Shown: in pieces, positions 58,539 to 64,000 of the stretch
Layout of the letters: each line of letters opens with the position of its first letter
Numbering within the stretch: the first letter of the stretch is position 1
Origin: Byssochlamys sp. IMV 00236
Taxonomy: Eukaryota > Ascomycota > Eurotiomycetes > Eurotiales > Thermoascaceae
Direction of reading: 5' to 3'
DNA length: 64,000 nucleotides
Assembly: GCA_001931875.2 (NCBI GenBank)
Contig: MSJH02000712.1
Coordinates: 27,775-91,774 of the forward strand
The notes under the pieces: generated by a model
What the model saw: only the letters and a program-made list of their open reading frames with translations
What the model was told of the DNA's origin: nothing
Databases searched by the model: none
Translations under genes and position numbers: made by a program

Positions 58539-61202
58539 TCATGTCGCTGTCGTAAAGGCAGGATTGATAGGCAGTCTCGAGTTGATCAGAGATGAAGCTG
58601 GACAGGTCGACCCGAGTCCTGGCCAGCGAAAGGCGGGGTTTATCGGCAGCCTCGAGTCAAGAAGTGATGGATTTGTTGGGGTGAAGGTCTCGCGCGGCCA
58701 TCTAACCTCTGAGAGCCGGATTCCCTTGAAGTCGTTGACGAGGGGCTTTTCCCGGTGATCCTCGTTACAATATGTGCGTTTCGATCTGCACTTGTCATCT
58801 CCGATATCATCTTGCGAGAAACAGTGCCCAAGTGTACAGGCTGGGTTGGCGCCGACACCTGCAAGTTCGCCAGGGAGAGTGGCCATATGAATCGGTTCGA
58901 GACCTTCCCCTTCAATCAAATTTCGATCGCGATATAGCGGATCCACGGTCTCATCCAGGTCTATTTCAGCTTCGTCGTTGATATCTGTGGGCACACCCGA
59001 AACGGTTGCTCTAGCAGTCTTTGAGCCGTGTGAGTGCCGTACGCTTTCTGTTTGCTGCACATAAGATTGGTCGTCGAGGCCCGTAGAATGGATGGCCCCA
59101 TCTGCTTCCTGTTGCAGAAGGCTCTGATCATCGCTCATTCTTAGTTCACTCGGCACAGGCTGACGGCCGCGAAAGAGAGGGCCGACTTGTGGGTCAAATT
59201 CGCCTTGTGGTAGGTATTTGGACATGGGAAAGTTATATGGATAGGCGAACGGACTAGGCGATAGGTAGTGGTTTGACCCACTCGGACGGCGTGATGTAAA
59301 CTGAGGAGGTCGAGGGTAATCCTGGTGATCAGGATCGCTTTCCGAAGCAACTAGGTCTGAATGGTCAAGGTACGCTATATCGTTAATGGGGCGTCCATTG
59401 GTTACATCGAAAGACCGCAGGGGTGCAATAACGTTCACAGCTTCTCCCTCAGCATGGTCCTGCACCAGCGGTAACGCCCGACTAGGTGCAGGGCTACCAG
59501 GATAGATAGGCCGATGAGCCCGCGAGACCTGGGGAAAGAAACTTAGGAGCTCCTTTGCAGATAATCTATCCTTTGGTGATTTGCTCAAGCATGTTGCAAC
59601 CAACCGTTTATACCAGTCCGGGACTTCGGGATCATCATCCAATGTGAGCGGCCGATTCTGCCGTTCAGGTTCGTCTTCCTGCATGGCAATTGCCCAGAGT
59701 GTCATGCCTAACTGGAAGATGTCCGACTTCACACCAATGTACATCGAGATCCTCTGGTTACTCTCAATCTTGGTAGCAATCTCTGGTGGCTCCCAGCCCA
59801 CAGGGCATCCTCTCCGGTTGATGTCGATGATCTTGGCGTTGTCGTTGCCATCGACCACAATGTTCGAGAGCGTGAAGTCTCCCTGCACGTACCCAGCCTC
59901 GTGGATCTCGCATAGTCCCTGGACTATCTGCTTTGCCCAGCGTTCCCTCCGGGCCCAATCGATATCTCCTCTCCGTTCGTAGATGATGTCTACGAGAGCG
60001 CCCTGTTCAGCAAAGCCAATCAATAAACCTTTCACAACCTGCATCTGGTCATCCACGATGATGCCCTCCAGCTGTATCACACTCTGCGAACCCTGCAGGT
60101 CGTGCAGTGCATTTATCTCGTAGAGAAACTCGTCCACCGTATCGGGTCCGGGTATCTCTTTCTTGATAAATGGTTTGTTTCCGAGCTGAACTTTGTAGAC
60201 GAATCCTGACAGATGAGTATCGAAGATCAGGTGACTTTCTGGAATGAGTGGCGTATTGAGATGTCTGACACCAATGACTGCCGGGTAAGGTATGATCTCG
60301 TTGACATCTTCGGTGACATGAACGTGCAAGCGTCCACCGCTAGTCTGCAGCTTCAGATTTGTCACAGTATTATAAAATTGGATGTCCGGAAGAGACTCGC
60401 GAATCGACTCGTAGATCCGCGCGCTCTTGTCGCGTTGATAGTGCAATTCCTTCAAGTCCTGCTCGAGAGAGTCTGGCGGAGCTCCTCTGTAATCGCAGGA
60501 GACGGTGACTCGCCGCCATCGGTTCGGAGTTTCTGCGTATGTGACGAAAAACTTCTCTCGTTCTGACTTGTCCCGGAAGTGCATGCTCAGGTTGAGAATC
60601 CATCTCTTTTCCAATTCCAGCTCCAATTGCTCGTCCACACCCCCCTCCGCTACTTCGGTGGCCTCCGTAACGGCCGTTGACTCTGGCACCAGCTCGCTGA
60701 GTTCCTCCTCTTCCTCCGCCTCCTCCTCTTCTTCTTCCCGTTCGAGACTCTCATCAAGTGCCGGTTCCGGGGGATGGTCCTCATCGCAGCACTGGACCTC
60801 CGGGGCGGACAGTCTAGCAGCCACTGTGGGCTGTGGAGAACTCGTCCGCTGTGCACTCTGGGTCGGGCGACGGTCCGCGGAAACGGCGCGGCGGGGACTT
60901 GGGTCAACTGGGGCCAAACGGTCCCGTCGTTCGGAATTCTGTCTCTTGAATGTCGCAGCTCTGGGGAGACTCACGCCTACCCTCCTGGTGATTCTCCGGG
61001 AGAGGTTGCCGGAGCATCTCGGTTGCGGCGCGATAGACGAGGAGCGCGAATTCGAATTACTATCGTCCCGACCCAGCCATCGGCCAAAACCGAACCCCAA
61101 ACGCTGCCACATGCTCTGCTTGGGGGGCAAGGCCTTGGCTAGGTCCGGCAAGCTTAAAGGCTGTGACCGACTGCTCGTGGAGTCTGCAATTGATATGGCC
61201 AT
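58539..61202 (-). CDS. Atypical fungal protein kinase
   Basis: Single exon, 887 aa. Residues 1-190 are disordered, Arg/Ser-rich, ending in an acidic run (LEREEEEEEAEEEEELSEL). About 195-290 form a separate folded region (WILNLSMHFRDKSEREKFF, WRRVTVSCDYRG) often seen ahead of fungal-specific kinase domains. The kinase domain spans about 320-585: Lys in FIKKEI (about 345), Glu in VDEFLYEIN, catalytic loop YVQGDFTLSNIVV (about 439) and the metal-binding Asp in IIDINRRG (about 459). Thus HRD is replaced by QGD and DFG by DIN, but Lys, Glu, both Asp and the Asn remain, so activity is possible. WEPPEI replaces APE, and SDIFQLGMTLWAI is subdomain IX. The tail ends in a duplicated SRLPINPAF motif. 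Substrate and pathway unknown. Confidence 0.85.
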   Translation of the reverse strand: MAISIADSTSSRSQPLSLPDLAKALPPKQSMWQRLGFGFGRWLGRDDSNSNSRSSSIAPQPRCSGNLSRRITRRVGVSLPRAATFKRQNSERRDRLAPVDPSPRRAVSADRRPTQSAQRTSSPQPTVAARLSAPEVQCCDEDHPPEPALDESLEREEEEEEAEEEEELSELVPESTAVTEATEVAEGGVDEQLELELEKRWILNLSMHFRDKSEREKFFVTYAETPNRWRRVTVSCDYRGAPPDSLEQDLKELHYQRDKSARIYESIRESLPDIQFYNTVTNLKLQTSGGRLHVHVTEDVNEIIPYPAVIGVRHLNTPLIPESHLIFDTHLSGFVYKVQLGNKPFIKKEIPGPDTVDEFLYEINALHDLQGSQSVIQLEGIIVDDQMQVVKGLLIGFAEQGALVDIIYERRGDIDWARRERWAKQIVQGLCEIHEAGYVQGDFTLSNIVVDGNDNAKIIDINRRGCPVGWEPPEIATKIESNQRISMYIGVKSDIFQLGMTLWAIAMQEDEPERQNRPLTLDDDPEVPDWYKRLVATCLSKSPKDRLSAKELLSFFPQVSRAHRPIYPGSPAPSRALPLVQDHAEGEAVNVIAPLRSFDVTNGRPINDIAYLDHSDLVASESDPDHQDYPRPPQFTSRRPSGSNHYLSPSPFAYPYNFPMSKYLPQGEFDPQVGPLFRGRQPVPSELRMSDDQSLLQQEADGAIHSTGLDDQSYVQQTESVRHSHGSKTARATVSGVPTDINDEAEIDLDETVDPLYRDRNLIEGEGLEPIHMATLPGELAGVGANPACTLGHCFSQDDIGDDKCRSKRTYCNEDHREKPLVNDFKGIRLSEVRWPRETFTPTNPSLLDSRLPINPAFRWPGLGSTCPASSLINSRLPINPAFTTAT

Positions 61203-61763
61203 TTGGCTGAAGTCTCCACGAGTGCAGGTCCGTCCGCCGCGCGGGGAATGATGACTGGGACAATAACTTGTGCGCGCTGCAATGCGTCCATAGGAAGTTC
61301 AAGGCGGTCACTAGCCCAAGACAGAGCTTATGTGCCTGCCTATTGAGTCAGCAGCACATGGGAGCGATGAGATTTTTTTTTTCTTCTCTCTGTCCGTGTC
61401 AGGGATAGATATTCTACACCAGCAGCCGCACAGTCGGTGTGTCCCGTCGTCACCTTTTCTGCCCAAGTAAGTAGCACAGGCGCGGGGGCCGCTATCTGCT
61501 GTTAGACTGCGCGACCACGGTCAAGAAGGATACAAACGGCATGGAGGCAGGGGAGAATCGAGGAAGACGGAAAATTGGGAAGAGACGGTGAGAAAGGCAG
61601 AAAGAATAAAAAAAGGAGGCTGTGGTCAGGCTGGCGATGTCGGGGAGCGAAAGAGCAAATCGTGTTAAGGCAGAAGGCGGAGGAGTTTCTGGCCTTTCAC
61701 CGCCCGCACAGCCTGGGGGCGATCACCACCAGAATAAATAATCAGAAGAAGCTAGTTGAGTCG

Positions 61764-61791
61764 AATCAATCAATCAATCAATCAATCAATG
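61764..61791. repeat. (ATCA)n microsatellite
   Basis: About seven head-to-tail copies of a 4-bp unit. Ordinary simple repeat. Confidence 0.9.
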
Positions 61792-63808
61792 ACTATTTAT
61801 ATGATTAACGATATCGAAGAGAGACACCACGGACGCAGTGGTATTGCTCGAGGCAGACAAGTGTAAGGACCAGCGATACTCGGCGGAAGATTCGACGAAG
61901 AGAGAGACAAGATGGCCAGCATCCAGATTCCTCCGCTGCTTGACGCTCGTCTTCTCTTATGCTCTCTCTTCTCTCTTCACGTTCGACGCGGAGCGGCTGA
62001 ACCACGATGGTTCGGGGTCGACTGGTTCACCGGGTGATAGATGGGAAAGACTGGGCTTGTCCCTCGACCACCAGAGGAGGACAACAACGCCTTGGGGGAA
62101 CGACGATATAATTAACGGGCAATTGTGTTGTCCTCAGTTGATCGCCCTAACGGAGCTCCTGATATCACTCTACTGTTCTGCTGTGTCCGTTTTCTTCCTG
62201 TCTACCGGCCAACCAGTCCCTCGACAGCCTTCCGATCTGCTCAGATCCCACTGCCACCACCACCAGGCCGAATTTCCCAGGAATATTGGCAGCCCCTCCG
62301 GATCTCTTACCGTTGCCGCTCAGGACCATCGTCTCTCCGCTGATTTGCGACTCGCCCAAGCTGGCTGCGTTGGGCTCATCGGGATTTAAGGGACGTCGAC
62401 TCCTCCCTGTTGGCGGCTGCGTTAGCCTGTTAGTCGTACCCATGTGCTGGCTCCAATTACGATTGGGGTCCATTTCCCCTCTTGCTGCGGGCCCTAAAGG
62501 AAGAGGTAGCCCTCCAGAACAGCAGAGGATGACTACGGCTCTCCATTAAGCAACCTTCTGCAGCATCGTCTCTCGAGCCTTACCCGCAATGGTTGGTCTA
62601 TGCCACGGGTCGGTACGGAATAGGCGTGGTGATGCCTGCTCTGCGCGCTTGCTCTTGCACGCCCGGCGGCGCAATAGACTCGACATGGTCGGATCCTTAA
62701 TTACTATCGATCGGATATCGCGCGCATTGATAATTCGATATGACGGTTAAGCTATCTGTCCCAATCCGACCATGCACATGGCACGCAGCCAACCTGCCCT
62801 GTTGAAGGTAGTAGATCTCGACATCGGATTATTCACGAAGCAGGATTGATGTCGATATGGGACGACCTCACTCGTCCACTCCTCCTTGTAGCGACTTTTC
62901 CCACGAACACCGGCGTCTCTATCGGCGCGTGGACTTACCGACAGCGAGGCTCTGACTGCCGTGATAGCATTGATTCGATTGTCTCCATCAGACCCGTGCA
63001 GGTGGGAGTGCTGCGCCCGATTTTGTAGGTTCAGAGTTCAAAGTGATGCTTCCATATGCGAACTGTCAGCGTGGTAAGCATCCAATCTCGTGGTGCCATG
63101 GCTCTGACTCCAGACAGGTGGATTCTAGAAGGACTTCAAGGAGCCAATCATAAAAGTGCCGGAGAGATGCGTTTCGACCTTTACGACGTCCAGGACTGGA
63201 GACGTGCAGAATGCACCAAGTAGGTAGTTAACTGTTACAGTAGTAGCGGCTGAACAGCGAGGTAGGTATTGTCTGGATATGGATGGCCATCTTCAAGGGA
63301 CAACCCGTACGGCCACGCAGCAGAGCTGTCCATTGACCAACTCACTCCTCGAGGATGATCCAAGGCACCTCTTCTCTACGAGAAGAATTCAAGATTCAAG
63401 AACTCTGTTGCGGTGATCACAGCCATCACGCGAACACAGCATGTCACTGTCGTCATATTCATCTACTTGACCGAACCGTCTCCGGTAACCCCCAAACAAA
63501 ACAACCAGCAAAGCCAGCAGCAGACCGCCGCATCTAACAAACTCGAAACGGCGGATAGAGTAGAAGCAGCGAACATGATTAGGTTGTTTTACCAAAGTAG
63601 ATCGCGATCCCTAACTTTTCCCGTTCCATGGATCCGAACCCTTTTAGCTTGTTGGGTACCCGAACCGTCCGCCTTCAACCGGGACGAAGCTCCACGTTGG
63701 GCATGACCGAACTTTCTTCTACACTTTGTCGCTTCATCTTGACTCGACTCGCTGACGCAAAGCAGCAGGATAATAGGATTGTTTGTGCGATGCAATGCAC
63801 TATCCGGT

Positions 63809-63876
63809 TCATGTCATGTCATGCCATGCCATGCTCATGTTCATGCTAGAGTATGCTATGCTATGCTATGCCATGT
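63809..63876. repeat. CATGT/CATGC/TATGC pentamer array
   Basis: Degenerate 5-bp units (CATGT, CATGC, TATGC) repeat over about 68 bp with a short interruption at about 63842-63852. A pentanucleotide minisatellite, with no sign of function. Confidence 0.85.
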
Positions 63877-64000
63877 CAATCGTGCCTTTCCAGGCACCCT
63901 AATCGGAAGGTAAGATGTCATATGAACTCCGAGAATGTCCACTGCGCAATCCGAATATGGAGAGTAGTCAAATATGGCCTACCTCGGTTGTAAAGCACAA

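Larger units (their letters stand above)
61203..64000. other. Non-coding region to the window end
   Basis: About 2.8 kb upstream of the kinase. The first kilobase is probably kinase promoter and leader. Several open frames occur on both strands (for example 61838-62389, + and 62165-62473, -), but none shows a recognisable protein family. Two simple repeats are present. A gene reaching in from the right edge cannot be excluded. Confidence 0.45.

Noticed and set aside
60505..61251. 248-codon Ser-rich plus-strand frame
   Set aside because: Antisense of the acidic and Arg/Ser-rich N-terminus of the kinase.
61838..62473. Overlapping open frames near the right end
   Set aside because: Frames on both strands overlap, no motif is present, and the region is more likely kinase promoter and spacer.

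Overview
The window is nuclear DNA of a filamentous ascomycete, most likely a Eurotiomycete of the Aspergillus/Penicillium type. Evidence: short introns (about 45-115 nt) with GTRNGT donors, CTAAC/CTGAC-like branch sites and YAG acceptors; a fungal gene set (SIT siderophore transporter, STL1-like sugar transporter, fungal-type carboxymuconate cyclase, paired GH13 maltases, COG0523 protein, augmin and STRIPAK subunits); and AT-rich, transition-mutated repeats that look like RIP. Nothing identifies the species. A 20-base N gap lies at 3389-3408.

Layout. 0.1-2.3 kb: cytosolic glutamyl-tRNA synthetase (-). 4.3-7.7 kb: an LdhA-type D-lactate dehydrogenase (+) facing an STL1-like transporter (-). 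10.3-13.8 kb: two same-strand genes that look like a protocatechuate-branch pair, a hydrolase with two N-terminal dimeric alpha/beta-barrel domains and carboxy-cis,cis-muconate cyclase. 16.9-18.8 kb: siderophore transporter with an exact SreA-type GATA site upstream. 20.9-21.4 kb: small hypothetical gene. 23.2-25.6 kb: nested mobile elements, namely an AT-rich 2.2-kb element with 50-bp terminal inverted repeats, a possible solo LTR inside it, and a DD34E Tc1/mariner transposase fragment abutting it. 27.7-34.4 kb: secreted phosphoesterase, AidB-like acyl-CoA dehydrogenase, a Gre2/DFR-type reductase and an orphan C-terminal piece of an FAD monooxygenase. 34.9-40.1 kb: two head-to-head GH13 alpha-glucosidases, both intact once spliced.

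From about 41.9 kb the window is dense with housekeeping genes: CoA-binding-domain protein, a fungal protein of unknown function, SAM methyltransferase, Rad4/XPC, HIT hydrolase, HD-domain phosphohydrolase (YfbR/HDDC2 type), HAUS6-like augmin subunit, COG0523 GTPase with a 12-nt microexon, phocein/MOB-family STRIPAK subunit, and a divergent protein kinase. The final 2.8 kb holds only non-coding and simple-repeat sequence.

Exon structures were derived by hand: exon lengths were checked for reading-frame closure and products compared with remembered family motifs. No alignment or search was run. No single unmistakably new system is evident. The best candidates for new biology are the barrel-barrel-hydrolase beside carboxymuconate cyclase, the nested RIP-altered element, and the atypical kinase.
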